DNA of 64,000 nucleotides from Cupriavidus pinatubonensis (GTDB lineage Bacteria; Pseudomonadota; Gammaproteobacteria; Burkholderiales; Burkholderiaceae): assembly GCF_019602855.1 (NCBI RefSeq), contig NZ_CP080768.1, positions 62,001 to 126,000 on the forward strand. Direction: 5' to 3'. This document shows positions 24,610 to 33,517 of this stretch, piece by piece. The notes under the pieces were generated by a model. The model ran no database searches. It saw only the letters and a program-made list of their open reading frames with translations, and was not told where the DNA came from. A program made the translations under genes and the position numbers. Within the stretch, counting starts at the first letter, position 1. Each line of letters opens with the position of its first letter.

Positions 24610-24764
24610 AATTCCAATGCGAATCTGTCCGATGAAACGGGGCAACCCCAGGGAGCAATGACGTGCGCGAGTACCTGGCATTGGGCCAATTCGCGTAAGA
24701 GTGGAGGCCGGTTGCGGTACCGGCCGGTGGAGAGAGCTGACGAGTGCCAGCTCAGCGAGCCCGC

Positions 24765-25238
24765 TTACAGTGCGCGTTGCCGAGGCTCGTGCTCAAGTGC
24801 TCGAGCGTCCCGTAGATCATCGTAGAATGAGGTGACGTCCTCCTTGGCTCGGGCGACCAATGAAGTGATCCGGCTCGCGGCAATAATCGGCGCGACCGTG
24901 TCGCCCGCCGCCTGCGCCTGCGCCCTCGCTAGCTGGATGGTCACCATAAGTCGGCGCTGAATGCCTTCAGACTCGGCCTGCGTCCGGTGTCCAACATAGA
25001 CCAGGAGGTCCAAAGCGGTACGGCTGGTAGCCTGCAGCCCGCTGAGCAGCCATTCGCAGTCCGCGCCCCAGCTCGCCCGCCGTGGGTACTGGAGATGCGA
25101 GTCGATGGCCGCGAAGGTTTGCGAGATCTCCTCGGCGAGTCGCCCGGAGCTTGCGACGGCTGCGTTGGCCAAGCGCTGGAGGAGTTGCCTTTGCAGCTTC
25201 AGACCGGAGGTGTCGAGAGTCGTGGAAGTCGTCATCAT
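24765..25238 (-). CDS. Hypothetical protein
   Basis: A 157-residue helical protein (MMTTSTTLDTSGLKLQRQLL) with heptad-like stretches (LAEEISQTFAAIDSHLQYPR, QRRLMVTIQLARAQAQAAGD). ATGs at 25238 and 25235 are both possible; the upstream ribosome-binding site is poor. No family recognised. It stands alone between the insertion sequence and a rightward membrane protein. Confidence 0.55.
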   Translation of the reverse strand: MMTTSTTLDTSGLKLQRQLLQRLANAAVASSGRLAEEISQTFAAIDSHLQYPRRASWGADCEWLLSGLQATSRTALDLLVYVGHRTQAESEGIQRRLMVTIQLARAQAQAAGDTVAPIIAASRITSLVARAKEDVTSFYDDLRDARALEHEPRQRAL

Positions 25239-25475
25239 GTAGATCACTTTACCAGCTTGAGTCGAAATATACCCGCGCCGGCGGGAGCCGTCTAACCGGC
25301 ATAGCCCCGGTGCCCTGGGTTGGGAAAAAAAGATTTGCGTGGTACCCCCCCTGGTGCGGCATCATGAGATCGTGGGGTGGAAGATCCGCTGCTGTACCGG
25401 GTATTCTACTGCCCGACTGAATGCAAGAACTTAATTCGCCCCACTTTGCGTGGTCGGCTAATACTGGGACACATT

Positions 25476-26132
25476 ATGAAGTTCACCAATCACAACATGT
25501 CGGAGACGGGTGCCGGGCCTTTCACCGCCATAATGGCCGCTATCGGTCCGGGCGTTGTCGCTGCACAGACCGCCGCCATCAAGGGTGTTATCAATTCCCG
25601 CCCCTTGACCATGGCTGTCTTGCTGCCTGCCACGTTATTCTCCGCGGTCGCATTAGGCTACATTCCTTTTGAGCTTGGTCGTGCGCTTCTGACGGGTAAT
25701 GTAAAAGCCTTAAATCCCGCGCATCTCGAAATTTTGGGATGCGCGCTTGCGATTTTCACCGTGGTGACGACCTCTCTATATGGTAAAGCTTACAAATTCG
25801 GTCCCGGCGTCTTCAGTAATGCTAGCGCAATGATAATACGCATAGGGATAATAGGCGGATTTGCGATGGCGTTTGTTGCCGGTTGGCTCGGCTACGAGAA
25901 GACAGCGTTCTATATAGCATCAATCGTCGTCATTGCAGGCCCATTGGGGGTTGCCGAGGATTTGGCGCTAATGATTGGCAAGCATCCGGTTGCCGCCGGC
26001 CAGCCAAACGGGGAAATAGAAAAGTACCTATGGCAAGGGTTCCCTGGCTTTGCAGCCAAGATTTGCGGCTGGATCGGTTTTTCCATAATCACTCTTCGAA
26101 TCTTGATATGGCTCATCTACCTTCGACACTGA
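25476..26132 (+). CDS. Multispanning membrane protein of unknown function
   Basis: A 218-residue protein with about five membrane segments: residues 14-33 (FTAIMAAIGPGVVAAQTAAI), 45-68, 86-103, 122-142 and 145-165, with a last one at 195-215 next to the C-terminus. No transporter signature, binding motif or family is recognised. Codon and base use are AT-richer than in neighbouring genes. It is convergent with the orphan tail at 26150 and lies just outside the group II intron. GGGA lies six bases before the ATG. Confidence 0.6.
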   Translation: MKFTNHNMSETGAGPFTAIMAAIGPGVVAAQTAAIKGVINSRPLTMAVLLPATLFSAVALGYIPFELGRALLTGNVKALNPAHLEILGCALAIFTVVTTSLYGKAYKFGPGVFSNASAMIIRIGIIGGFAMAFVAGWLGYEKTAFYIASIVVIAGPLGVAEDLALMIGKHPVAAGQPNGEIEKYLWQGFPGFAAKICGWIGFSIITLRILIWLIYLRH

Positions 26133-26149
26133 AGTTAGTGGTGACCTGC

Positions 26150-26263
26150 CTAGACTTTGGGCAGAAAGGGGTTCCGCTTCGAGATGCCTCCGATTCTGGC
26201 GGAGACCCCTCCGGCAGAAGCCTCGGCGAGAGGATCGACGAAATCGGCATAGGGGGCAGCCAT
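26150..26263 (-). other. Short ORF formed by intron 3' end and exon tail
   Basis: On the minus strand an ATG inside the last hairpin of the group II intron (26263) reads straight across the intron-exon border into an open tail ending at TAG 26150-26152. The part outside the intron (ADFVDPLAEASAGG, then GGISKRNPFLPKV) has protein-like composition and may be the C-terminal end of a gene that stood downstream of dotA before rearrangement. Whether the 37-residue product is made is unknown. Confidence 0.4.
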
Positions 26264-26279
26264 CGTGGCTGCGCCCCTG

Positions 26280-26317
26280 CCACACCACCCGGCATGCGGG
26301 TCCGCACCGGGCGGTTC
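26280..26317 (-). ncRNA. Group II intron domain V (and VI)
   Basis: On the minus strand AACCGCCCGGTGC, a GGACCC-type loop and GCATGCCGGGTGGTG fold into the short, highly conserved catalytic hairpin found between the ORF and the 3' splice site of bacterial group II introns. Confidence 0.8.
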
Positions 26318-26329
26318 GAGAGGTTGAGG

Positions 26330-27709
26330 TTAAGTGAGACGAGGCATGCCCAACTGATCGAAGTAGGCGATGGTCAGGACTCGGTTCAGCGTGTCCCCGC
26401 TGTTGCGCCACCAGCACCGGCTACTCGCTGCTGCTTGCCTGGCGGCCTCCGCTGTAGCACCCAGCGAACGCAACTCGCGGTAAATGACCCGACCACGGCG
26501 CCAGTGCTTGAGCTGAATCGCCCTCAGCCGGTGACGCATCCACTCGTCAAGCTTTCGCCAGACCTTGGGTGTTTGCGCCAACCGGAAGTATGCTTTCCAG
26601 CCCAGAACATAGCGCCGCAGCCGTTCCACCACTGCCTGCAAACTGCGTCCGCCGGAACGGCGGGTCAGTTCGCGGATGCGTTGCTTGAATGCCAGCAGTG
26701 GTTTGGCTGCCACGCCGCGCTTGACCGCACCATTCGGGCCCGCCCAGAAGTCGTAGCCTAGGAACTTGCGGCCAAAGGCGCTCGCTACTCCGCTCTTTGC
26801 CTCGTTGACCTTCAGGCGCAGATCGCCATACAGCCGCCGCAATAGCGCCATCACCCGCTCGCCCGCCCGCCGACTGCGCACATACACGTTCGCATCATCG
26901 GCGTAGCGCACGAAGCAATGACCGCGACGCTCCAACGCCTTGTCCACCTCATCGAGCAGAACATTGGCCAGCAACGGCGACAGCGGCCCGCCTTGCGGCG
27001 TGCCCTCGTACCGTTGCAGCACTACCCCGTCATCCATCAGCCCGCTGTTCAGATACACCCGGATCAGCCGGATGACTCCGGCGTCCCCGATGCGCTTCTG
27101 TAGGCGGTCAATCAGGATGTCGTGGTTGACCCGGTCAAAGAATTTCTCCAGGTCCACGTCCACCACCACTCGCCGCCCCGACTGCACATACGACTGCGCG
27201 GCTAACACCGCGTCGTGCGCACGCCTGCCGGGACGGAAGCCGTAGCTGTGTTCGCTGAAGGTGGGGTCCAGAATTGGCTGCAGCACCTGCAGCAGCGCCT
27301 GCTGGATCAGCCGATCCGTCACCGTCGGGATACCAAGCTCGCGCTCGCCTCCGTCCGGCTTCGGTATCGTTACCCGCCGTACCGGACTAGGCCGGTACGT
27401 CCCCTTGAGCAGTTGCTGGCGAATCTCTGGCCACGCCGACACCAGATAGCGAGCGGTCTGATCAATATCCAGACCATCCACGCCAGCGGCACCTTTGTTG
27501 CGTCTGACCCGCTTGAACGCCTGCTTCAGGTTCTCTCGCGTCAGCGCCGCTGCCAGCAGCGCCGACCCTGTGTCCTCCGATTCGCGTCGCGGGCCGCAGG
27601 CTTCGTCACGAGCGAGTTCCCGGCCGGCTTCACCGTCCGCTACCCCCTCCCGCCCCGCTGGCGCGGGCTTCTGACGCAATGCCTGTTGCATCGACACGGC
27701 TTCGAACAC
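26330..27709 (-). CDS. ltrA: Group II intron reverse transcriptase/maturase
   Basis: A 459-residue intron-encoded protein that helps its RNA splice and copies it into new sites. The RT domain shows GAAGVDGLDIDQTA (domain 0/1), YRPSPVRRVTIPKPDGG, LGIPTVTDRLIQQALLQVL, GFRPGRRAHDAV, VDVDLEKFFDRVNHD, GTPQGGPLSPLLANVLLDEV and the catalytic FVRYADDANVYV. The C-terminal maturase (GIIM) domain follows (LRRYVLGWKAYFRLAQTP, RLRAIQLKHWRRG). There is no HNH endonuclease domain. All catalytic residues are intact, so the intron may be mobile. Confidence 0.95.
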   Translation of the reverse strand: MFEAVSMQQALRQKPAPAGREGVADGEAGRELARDEACGPRRESEDTGSALLAAALTRENLKQAFKRVRRNKGAAGVDGLDIDQTARYLVSAWPEIRQQLLKGTYRPSPVRRVTIPKPDGGERELGIPTVTDRLIQQALLQVLQPILDPTFSEHSYGFRPGRRAHDAVLAAQSYVQSGRRVVVDVDLEKFFDRVNHDILIDRLQKRIGDAGVIRLIRVYLNSGLMDDGVVLQRYEGTPQGGPLSPLLANVLLDEVDKALERRGHCFVRYADDANVYVRSRRAGERVMALLRRLYGDLRLKVNEAKSGVASAFGRKFLGYDFWAGPNGAVKRGVAAKPLLAFKQRIRELTRRSGGRSLQAVVERLRRYVLGWKAYFRLAQTPKVWRKLDEWMRHRLRAIQLKHWRRGRVIYRELRSLGATAEAARQAAASSRCWWRNSGDTLNRVLTIAYFDQLGMPRLT

Positions 27710-28097
27710 TCCCTCTCGTTCGGTCCTTCGTCGGAGGACTCAAGCCTTCCCGGCGCTACCCCCAACTACTTCGACCTCTGCTGACTTCTCGCTCCGGCTC
27801 GACGCCGTCGCCCTTTCAGGCATGAGGCGAGATCTCCCCAGGTAAGAACGCACTCCATCACTGCACAACCGCCGGATTTACGCCGCCTCCCCTTGATCAC
27901 GAGAACTTCGCGGATTTTTGCCCGCTCGTCCTGGTTGGCACCGCCTTCTATCCGGTTCGTGTCCCTCGGCTCGCAGCTTCGCTCCACGCTTCCTCCCCAC
28001 GATCGGTCGCCCTTTCGCAGTTGCGCTTCACTTCGTTCGCTGTGATCAACTTACGGCGGGACTTGCACCCGCAGGAGTGCGCCCATGCTGGGCGCAC

Positions 28098-28122
28098 AAA
28101 AAAAGCCCGCTTCGCAGCGGGC
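28098..28122 (-). terminator. Intrinsic terminator of dotA/traY, target of the intron
   Basis: Minus-strand stem GCCCGC/GCGGGC (28105-28110 with 28117-28122) with a six-base loop is followed by seven T (28098-28104); the intron begins at the next base. It lies 33 bases after the dotA stop. Confidence 0.85.
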
Positions 28123-28154
28123 CTTTATCTTTGGGGAACCAGATCCGTAGCTCT

Positions 28155-30395
28155 CTACCCTCTCGGCATTGCCGCGTGGCCGCCCCACCTGGCGAAGTTA
28201 GTTACGGTCGATTCGACTTTGTGGTCGAGTTCCTTGGCCATGCGCGCCTCCATCCCGCTCCCGAACCAAGCAATCACCCGGTCGGGCAGTTCATAGATTA
28301 GGTTGAACAAGATCTGCAGCATCAGCACCAGCAACATCAGGAAGATGCAGAAGAAGCCGATGATGCTAAGCACACCGGTTGCCGAATTGCCTTGGACATT
28401 GGCAAGGGCCGGTCCGAACATCTGAAACAACAGGGTGCCGACCAGAACCGAAGCTGCGGAAGCAAAGAAGAATCCGAGCACCATAAGCCCCGGGCGAAGA
28501 AGCATGTTGAGGACATAGAGATAGCCCTTTTCTGTCCGCTGGCCAAGGCCCTCGCCCTCGGCATGGAGGTGGGAAAAGGCCCAGACCTGGGCAGCGATCA
28601 AACCCTCGATGAAACTAGCGAAGTAGCTGACCAGGCCGGTGAACCAGGTAACAAACGGGATGAACGGTACATAGAACGAGAGGAACATCCCGATCACCAG
28701 CAGCGCACCGAGCAGCATCGGAGCAACTGAGCCGAAGTCACTCGCGATCGTTCCAAAAATCCCAGTCAACTTCAACAACTTACTTCCCAGTCCCGCGGAT
28801 GTGGCACCGGCACTCTCGGAAGCGACTTGCCCAGCCACACCTGCCGCGGCCCCGACTGGGGTGCTTCGCGCCGCTACTGTGAGGGCATATGCCCCCTGAA
28901 CGCCGACTAGCAGCCAGTCACCCAGGTTCTTGGCCGCGATCAACGGGTTGATCATCCCCGATCCGCCCGAATCAGCTGCCACGCCATTGGTAATCATCAT
29001 GATAATGGCCTGTCCAACTGAGCAATTGCCGGTTGCCGTCCCAGCACCGACAGCGTTGCCAACGCGGTTGCTAACACTCGACAAGAGCCCTGGCTCGTCG
29101 CAGAAATCGCCGGCCCGGCTGGCCACCGCCGTGCTTGCCTTGATGCCAAGCGACTTTAGTCCATCAGACACTGACTCGATCCGCTGGCCCCCGGCGACAG
29201 CAAGCGCCTCCTCAGGACTTTGCACCTGCAGTGTCGTCTGGGTCATCGCCGTCTGAATCGCCGCGTTCATTTCCGCGAAGGCGCTATACCAGGAGCCAAT
29301 GGTCGCCCATCCGCCCTGCTTCATATTCGCAAGCGCCCGGTCCTTGAGCGCACTATCCTCCTTCGAATCGCCACGTACGCCGGCCAAGAACCGGTTCTGC
29401 GCATCGACCATCGTGGTGGCCACATCCATGTCCGGATAAGTGGGCACCGGGTTGATACGCATGTGCGTCTGGCCGTCTTCCGCCGCGTAGACTTCGAACC
29501 AGGCTTGTGCCAACTGCTGGACACTGCTGTTCACCGACTGCAGCATTTGCGGATATTGCTGGTTGGTGCGGTCGGCGATGGCAGCGATCTTGTCATAGTC
29601 CACAGCTGCGTTGCGAAAGCCCACCAAGCTATAACCCGACCGGTCACTTTTCCCATGCGTGACAATCGTGATGCTTCCGCAGGAATCCGGCGCAACCAGC
29701 CTGGTACCGTCGAACGCGATGTCCTGTGTCGGCTGTCCTGTCTTGCTTCGGTAGTCGTTGCTCAGCAACGTACAAACATGCATCGCAAAAAGGTCGCGCC
29801 CGAGCTCGCCTGTAAAGCCGACTTGCCCTACCCCCTGGGCGATTGCCGGTGGCGGCACCAGGGCCTCGAACTCGGCTGCGCTGTCGATGGCCGACGTAGA
29901 GAGCAGGTTCGCGATACCAATACCCAATATCCCCACCATCATCATGACCGACTGAGCTAGCGAGAAGCCGCCAAACACGGGCAGCATCCCGCCAACGCCA
30001 ATCGTCATACGGATAGGCAGCCACAGCGAGCTCAAGCGCTTGCCGAGAACCTCTCCCTCGTGCGCGGTCTGCGCGATACCCGCCAGGCAGTGATAGCCAA
30101 CCCACGATGCCCCAACCACGAACAGGCAGGCATTGAAGATGAAGAACATCTTCCCGAGCAGCTCGGTGGGCGGCCCAACCGCCGCGAACGGATTCTCCCC
30201 GAACTGGCCCAGCATGTTGTTGAGGATGTTGCGCGCCTTATCGTCCGCGCCTGAGCCAGCGGCCTGGATCTGGTCATATGTTGGCATGTCGCCAACCGAC
30301 TGCGCCCAGCTGTGCGCCGACCACGAAAAAAGCGCAAGGCCCAGCGTCAGGGCCAGGAAGATGAGCGCTTGGTTGCGCCGGATCGAGCGATCCAT
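28155..30395 (-). CDS. traY: DotA/TraY-family conjugal transfer membrane protein
   Basis: A 746-residue polytopic inner-membrane protein of the type IVB (IncI/Dot-Icm) secretion apparatus. It has a cleavable-looking leader, then the family signature after the first membrane segments: GYHCLAGIAQTAHEGEVLGK, LSSLWLPIRMTIGVGGMLPV and FSLAQSVMMMVGILGIGIAN. A large periplasmic loop (about residues 190-480) with several cysteines follows, then five or so membrane segments near the C-terminus (LGALLVIGMFLSFYVPFIPF, WFTGLVSYFASFIEGL). DotA/TraY is required for transfer and, in IncI plasmids, is the exclusion target. It is the last gene of the leftward transfer run, preceded by a terminator-like hairpin at 30413-30443 and followed by a strong terminator. 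Confidence 0.85.
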   Translation of the reverse strand: MDRSIRRNQALIFLALTLGLALFSWSAHSWAQSVGDMPTYDQIQAAGSGADDKARNILNNMLGQFGENPFAAVGPPTELLGKMFFIFNACLFVVGASWVGYHCLAGIAQTAHEGEVLGKRLSSLWLPIRMTIGVGGMLPVFGGFSLAQSVMMMVGILGIGIANLLSTSAIDSAAEFEALVPPPAIAQGVGQVGFTGELGRDLFAMHVCTLLSNDYRSKTGQPTQDIAFDGTRLVAPDSCGSITIVTHGKSDRSGYSLVGFRNAAVDYDKIAAIADRTNQQYPQMLQSVNSSVQQLAQAWFEVYAAEDGQTHMRINPVPTYPDMDVATTMVDAQNRFLAGVRGDSKEDSALKDRALANMKQGGWATIGSWYSAFAEMNAAIQTAMTQTTLQVQSPEEALAVAGGQRIESVSDGLKSLGIKASTAVASRAGDFCDEPGLLSSVSNRVGNAVGAGTATGNCSVGQAIIMMITNGVAADSGGSGMINPLIAAKNLGDWLLVGVQGAYALTVAARSTPVGAAAGVAGQVASESAGATSAGLGSKLLKLTGIFGTIASDFGSVAPMLLGALLVIGMFLSFYVPFIPFVTWFTGLVSYFASFIEGLIAAQVWAFSHLHAEGEGLGQRTEKGYLYVLNMLLRPGLMVLGFFFASAASVLVGTLLFQMFGPALANVQGNSATGVLSIIGFFCIFLMLLVLMLQILFNLIYELPDRVIAWFGSGMEARMAKELDHKVESTVTNFARWGGHAAMPRG

Positions 30396-30412
30396 TGTCG
30401 TTCTCCCTTTAG

Positions 30413-30443
30413 AAAAAGGTATGCCCGCTTATTTGGCGGGCAT
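30413..30443 (-). terminator. Terminator/attenuator between the gene at 30470 and dotA
   Basis: Minus-strand stem ATGCCCGC/GCGGGCAT with a seven-base loop (30421-30443) is followed by ACCTTTTTC (30413-30417 T run), only 18 bases before the dotA start. Partial termination here would lower dotA expression relative to upstream genes. Confidence 0.65.
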
Positions 30444-30469
30444 GGCTTTGGTTGTGATGAGTGATGCGA

Positions 30470-31759
30470 CTATCGGTTCGCCGCGGCGCTGGACTTCAAG
30501 CTGTTCAGGTAGCCCTGAAGCACCGGCCGCAGGTTTTGCTGCAACAACCCGGCAGAGATCTGGCCAAGGAGAACGTTTGTCCGCTTCTGCTCCTGGAGCG
30601 CGAGGAAGGCAATCCGCTGACCGAGTGCCGCGACATAGAGGTGTTCGCGCGCCTGAATCTCTGGCCCGCCGGCGGTCATCAGCTTGTACCAATCTTCATT
30701 GCCAACCCGCTTCTCCACCTCGAGGTTCAAAAGGTCTGCATCCGAGACACCCTTGGACGTCCAAGCCGGGAAGTTCGTGTCCAGGTACTTCTGGACCCAC
30801 GCACCGGTATCCGCGTCTTTGGTCATCTGCTGCGCCGCGGCCTTGTTTCCGGAACGGGCAAGCAACCATGCGCCATAGTCATTGGCCGGCTTCTTCGCCA
30901 GCGACATCCTCGCTTCATAGATGTTCTTCAGGCCCAGGTAGGCCTGGCCGGTCGGAGTCTTCAGCTCTTCCGCCCCAACCATGCGCGGAGGCAAAGGATC
31001 GCCCACGTTGTTCAGATACGCGGAGAGTGCCTCACCCTCGTCGCCAACCGGGTCAATCGTCAAGCGGCGCTTCTCGGCACCCAGTTGCTGCGGCCCGTCA
31101 AAGAGAGTATCCGCGCGGATATCGGCGTCGATAAAGCGATTCCTGTTCGAGGGACTGACACCCGCGCCTCGGCAGAGGAAGCGGCGCACCTGGTCGCCGA
31201 TGGAGCCGCCACCGGCGAAGGTGCCGCAAGAGCCAATACCGATGTCCGCCGCCTGCTTGTTCGGGTCAGACGGTGGCAACTGTTCCTTGCGAGCGACCTC
31301 TGCGGCCGTAATCTGTCGCGGCGTGTAGGTATTCTTTGCTGATGGGGCCCCGCCCGTCCCCTCACCCACGCCGGTTCCCGCTGACGAGCCGCCGCCGCCT
31401 CCCCCCGCCTTCGCGGTCGAGGTGACCCCGCATTGCGTTGCAGGGTAACGGTTTTGCGTACGATTACGCTCTGTTTCGCTCGTCGTGCCACGGGTCGTGG
31501 TGCTCACCTGATCAGCGGCCTTCGCTGCCTGTGTGGCGAGGAGCTTGCCTTGCTCGCCGATGGCCTTCACGACATCGGAGCGCATCGTGTCGATGCGATC
31601 AGTCACATAGTCCCTGCTTGCGTCGATCCGATCCAGGATCTGCATCTTTCCAGCAACGTCGACGCTGCAAACCATTACGGCCGAAGCAGAGCTCGCCGCA
31701 GCCATCAAGGCCGCGGCGACACCAACTTTGGTTGCCTCAGAAGCTTTTACGAACTTCAT
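30470..31759 (-). CDS. Exported transfer-region protein of unknown function
   Basis: Start at ATG 31759 gives a signal peptide (KVGVAAALMAAASSASAVMV). The 429-residue protein has an early amphipathic helix (QILDRIDASRDYVTDRIDTM), a Gly/Ser linker near residue 115 (AGGGGGGSSAGTG), then a mostly helical domain of about 270 residues (VRRFLCRGAGVSPSNRNRFI, LGLKNIYEARMSLAKKPAN). It resembles no family I can name. Adjacent to dotA and to a second exported protein, it is likely a periplasmic component of the transfer apparatus (a VirB5-like adhesin or a TraW/TraX counterpart are possibilities, not shown). Confidence 0.6.
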   Translation of the reverse strand: MKFVKASEATKVGVAAALMAAASSASAVMVCSVDVAGKMQILDRIDASRDYVTDRIDTMRSDVVKAIGEQGKLLATQAAKAADQVSTTTRGTTSETERNRTQNRYPATQCGVTSTAKAGGGGGGSSAGTGVGEGTGGAPSAKNTYTPRQITAAEVARKEQLPPSDPNKQAADIGIGSCGTFAGGGSIGDQVRRFLCRGAGVSPSNRNRFIDADIRADTLFDGPQQLGAEKRRLTIDPVGDEGEALSAYLNNVGDPLPPRMVGAEELKTPTGQAYLGLKNIYEARMSLAKKPANDYGAWLLARSGNKAAAQQMTKDADTGAWVQKYLDTNFPAWTSKGVSDADLLNLEVEKRVGNEDWYKLMTAGGPEIQAREHLYVAALGQRIAFLALQEQKRTNVLLGQISAGLLQQNLRPVLQGYLNSLKSSAAANR

Positions 31760-31770
31760 CCTGAGCTCCC

Positions 31771-32271
31771 TTAGAGGCCAAGTACGCTGCTCAGCCGATC
31801 CCAAAGACCGGTTGAGGATGCGGCAGTCTGCGTGGCAGACGTTGCGGCGGAATTGACTGCGGACGTCGCAGCGCTCGTTGCCTGCGTTCCGGCATTCTTC
31901 GCCACCTGTGTAATGTCCGGGACACTGCGGCTCGAAAGGGCGCCGCAGGCCGAAGACTGCAGATTCTTCACGAGCCCGTTCAGGATCCCATCGATAGTCG
32001 ATCCAGCGCCGATGCTGGCGCCAGACCCAATGCCGAAGTCCAGCATGCACTTCTGTGCCGCTTGGCTCGAATCCGATACCTTTTGATCGGACGCGTCAAT
32101 CCTGCTCGTCTCACGGTTGATGCCGGTCTGCCTCGCCGTTTCCAGATCAGCACACGACTGGTCGGCGATATCCGCATGAGCAGCAGCCCCGGCGACTGCC
32201 AAACTAGCCACGCTGACGAAAACTAAACGACGGACGTTGTGCCTGATCCGGCTGATTGTTGAGATTTTCAT
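31771..32271 (-). CDS. Exported Ser/Ala-rich protein
   Basis: Start at ATG 32271. The 166-residue product has a signal peptide (RRLVFVSVASLAVAGAAAHA), a mature domain with three cysteines (DQSCADLETARQTG, QKCMLDFGIGSG, SSACGALSS) and a low-complexity tail of Ser/Thr/Ala (TSAATSAVNSAATSATQ). It lies 11 bases before the gene at 30470-31759 and overlaps the upstream gene by 68 bases. Probably a small periplasmic partner in the transfer module; no family recognised. Confidence 0.6.
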   Translation of the reverse strand: MKISTISRIRHNVRRLVFVSVASLAVAGAAAHADIADQSCADLETARQTGINRETSRIDASDQKVSDSSQAAQKCMLDFGIGSGASIGAGSTIDGILNGLVKNLQSSACGALSSRSVPDITQVAKNAGTQATSAATSAVNSAATSATQTAASSTGLWDRLSSVLGL

Positions 32272-33517
32272 TTTCTTGGTTGGATTCGCTATCTGCACGC
32301 GCATTTGATGTACCCGCTGGCGCAGGGCTTCTGGTTGTTTGCCTGGTCGAGGCAGCGTCTTTCACGAACTCCTTGAACAGCTGAACATCGAGCTTGTTCA
32401 TTGCTTCCGTCTCGACTTTTACAAATACGTTTCGAGCTCGCACCGCCGCCTTCTCAATCAGTGCCGGATACAGGGATGTTGCAGAAGCCAGGGCCTGCTG
32501 GCTAAGGAGCTCATTTCGGTGGGCGTTGTCCAAGATCCTGGACGTCAGCAATCGGTATTCGGCTCCGACCAGCGTCGCCGCGCGCCCCATGGCGCCTTGC
32601 ATCCACGAGGTGGCCATATCCACGTCGGGGACTTCCACCTTGTTCTCGTTGACGATCTTAAGCACGCCCGTGAGAAGATCAGATGCGACGTCCTCCGGCG
32701 GACGTCCGAAGGAAAACACGGCATCCGGCTCGGCGTTTGTGTCCCACTTGGAAATCTTGACGGTCTTCACATCGTCGAGGAGTGACCAAACCGCCTTGGT
32801 CGCAGACACTTGCAAGCGGCTCCGTGCCACTTCTCGCTCATCCACCTTCCGGTAGTCGGCTGCGTGGTGGAACAGGTCGATGACCTGCTGATCGATCGCC
32901 GGCACAAACCCATTGAAGATGTCATCGCTCAGGGCCAGGAGCGATTGCGCGTCAAACTTTCCAGTCTTGGACCATTGCTCATGAATGTAGAAGCAAGCCT
33001 GCTGCAGCAATCGTGCGCGAAGGTAGTCAGGGATCTTTCCTTTCGGGCCAACCAGCGTGCGCGCCAGCTTGTCGGCGGTCAAGTGCGCGCCCTCCACAAG
33101 CTGATTCAGCGCAGCGACGCGCACTTCGCGCGGCACTTCTGGCCCACTGCCTGGGTCTAGGGACACTGCGGCGGCGAGCTGGGTGAGGCCCTTGGCGGCG
33201 GCCGCCGTAATCTGCAGTTCCTTGCGCGGCAGCACGCTTGCCCCGAACGGAGTCGCCTTTGGTGCATACCTGTCCTTGGCGAGCGCCGGCAGCGCCTCCG
33301 CCGTAGATCTCCCCTTCACGCGTACGACAGGCGCGGCAGGGGCGTTCGCGGCCAGCCCGCTACCTAGCGTAGCACCGGTCGCCGTGGCCAGGTCCGCAGA
33401 CGGCATTCCCGTCGGAACGAGGCCGCGCCTTGCCATCTTGACGATCGCCGAGGAGGCGATACCAAGGCGACCGCGGCCCTCACCTTCAGGTACGCTGGTG
33501 TTCGTTGGGGTTGGCAT
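32204..33517 (-). CDS. Transfer-region protein of unknown function
   Basis: A 437-residue cytoplasmic protein (MPTPTNTSVPEGEGRGRLGI). The first 100 residues are Pro/Ala-rich and basic; the middle and end are helical, with ARLLQQACFYIHEQWSKTGK and DLFHHAADYRKVDEREVARS and a Gln/Asn-rich disordered tail. No domain recognised. It overlaps its neighbours on both sides, so it is part of the leftward transfer operon. A scaffold or ATPase-accessory role is possible but not supported by motif. Confidence 0.55.
   Translation of the reverse strand: MPTPTNTSVPEGEGRGRLGIASSAIVKMARRGLVPTGMPSADLATATGATLGSGLAANAPAAPVVRVKGRSTAEALPALAKDRYAPKATPFGASVLPRKELQITAAAAKGLTQLAAAVSLDPGSGPEVPREVRVAALNQLVEGAHLTADKLARTLVGPKGKIPDYLRARLLQQACFYIHEQWSKTGKFDAQSLLALSDDIFNGFVPAIDQQVIDLFHHAADYRKVDEREVARSRLQVSATKAVWSLLDDVKTVKISKWDTNAEPDAVFSFGRPPEDVASDLLTGVLKIVNENKVEVPDVDMATSWMQGAMGRAATLVGAEYRLLTSRILDNAHRNELLSQQALASATSLYPALIEKAAVRARNVFVKVETEAMNKLDVQLFKEFVKDAASTRQTTRSPAPAGTSNARADSESNQENENLNNQPDQAQRPSFSFRQRG

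Larger units (their letters stand above)
23343..24644 (+). mobile_element. IS3-family insertion sequence
   Basis: About 1.3 kb with two overlapping transposase frames. Imperfect terminal inverted repeats are seen: left TGACCCGCTTTTTCGGACAG (23343-23362) and right, read inward from 24644, TGCCCCGTTTCATCGGACAG (15 or so of 20 match), both starting TG as expected for the family. The three flanking bases (AGG and ACC) do not form a target duplication, so one end may have recombined after insertion. Confidence 0.85.
26249..28097 (-). mobile_element. Group II intron with reverse transcriptase
   Basis: The minus strand starts GTGCG at 28097, the consensus 5' end of group II introns, directly after seven T residues of an intrinsic terminator. 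The maturase/reverse transcriptase gene lies inside and the domain V hairpin (26280-26317) and a domain VI-like hairpin (26252-26280) follow it; the 3' end is placed at TAT near 26249 by analogy. Insertion right behind a terminator is the behaviour known for bacterial class C introns; the class itself was not tested by phylogeny. Length about 1.85 kb. Confidence 0.85.

Noticed and set aside
23343..24644. Target-site duplication flanking the IS3 element
   Set aside because: The three bases on each side (AGG and ACC) differ.
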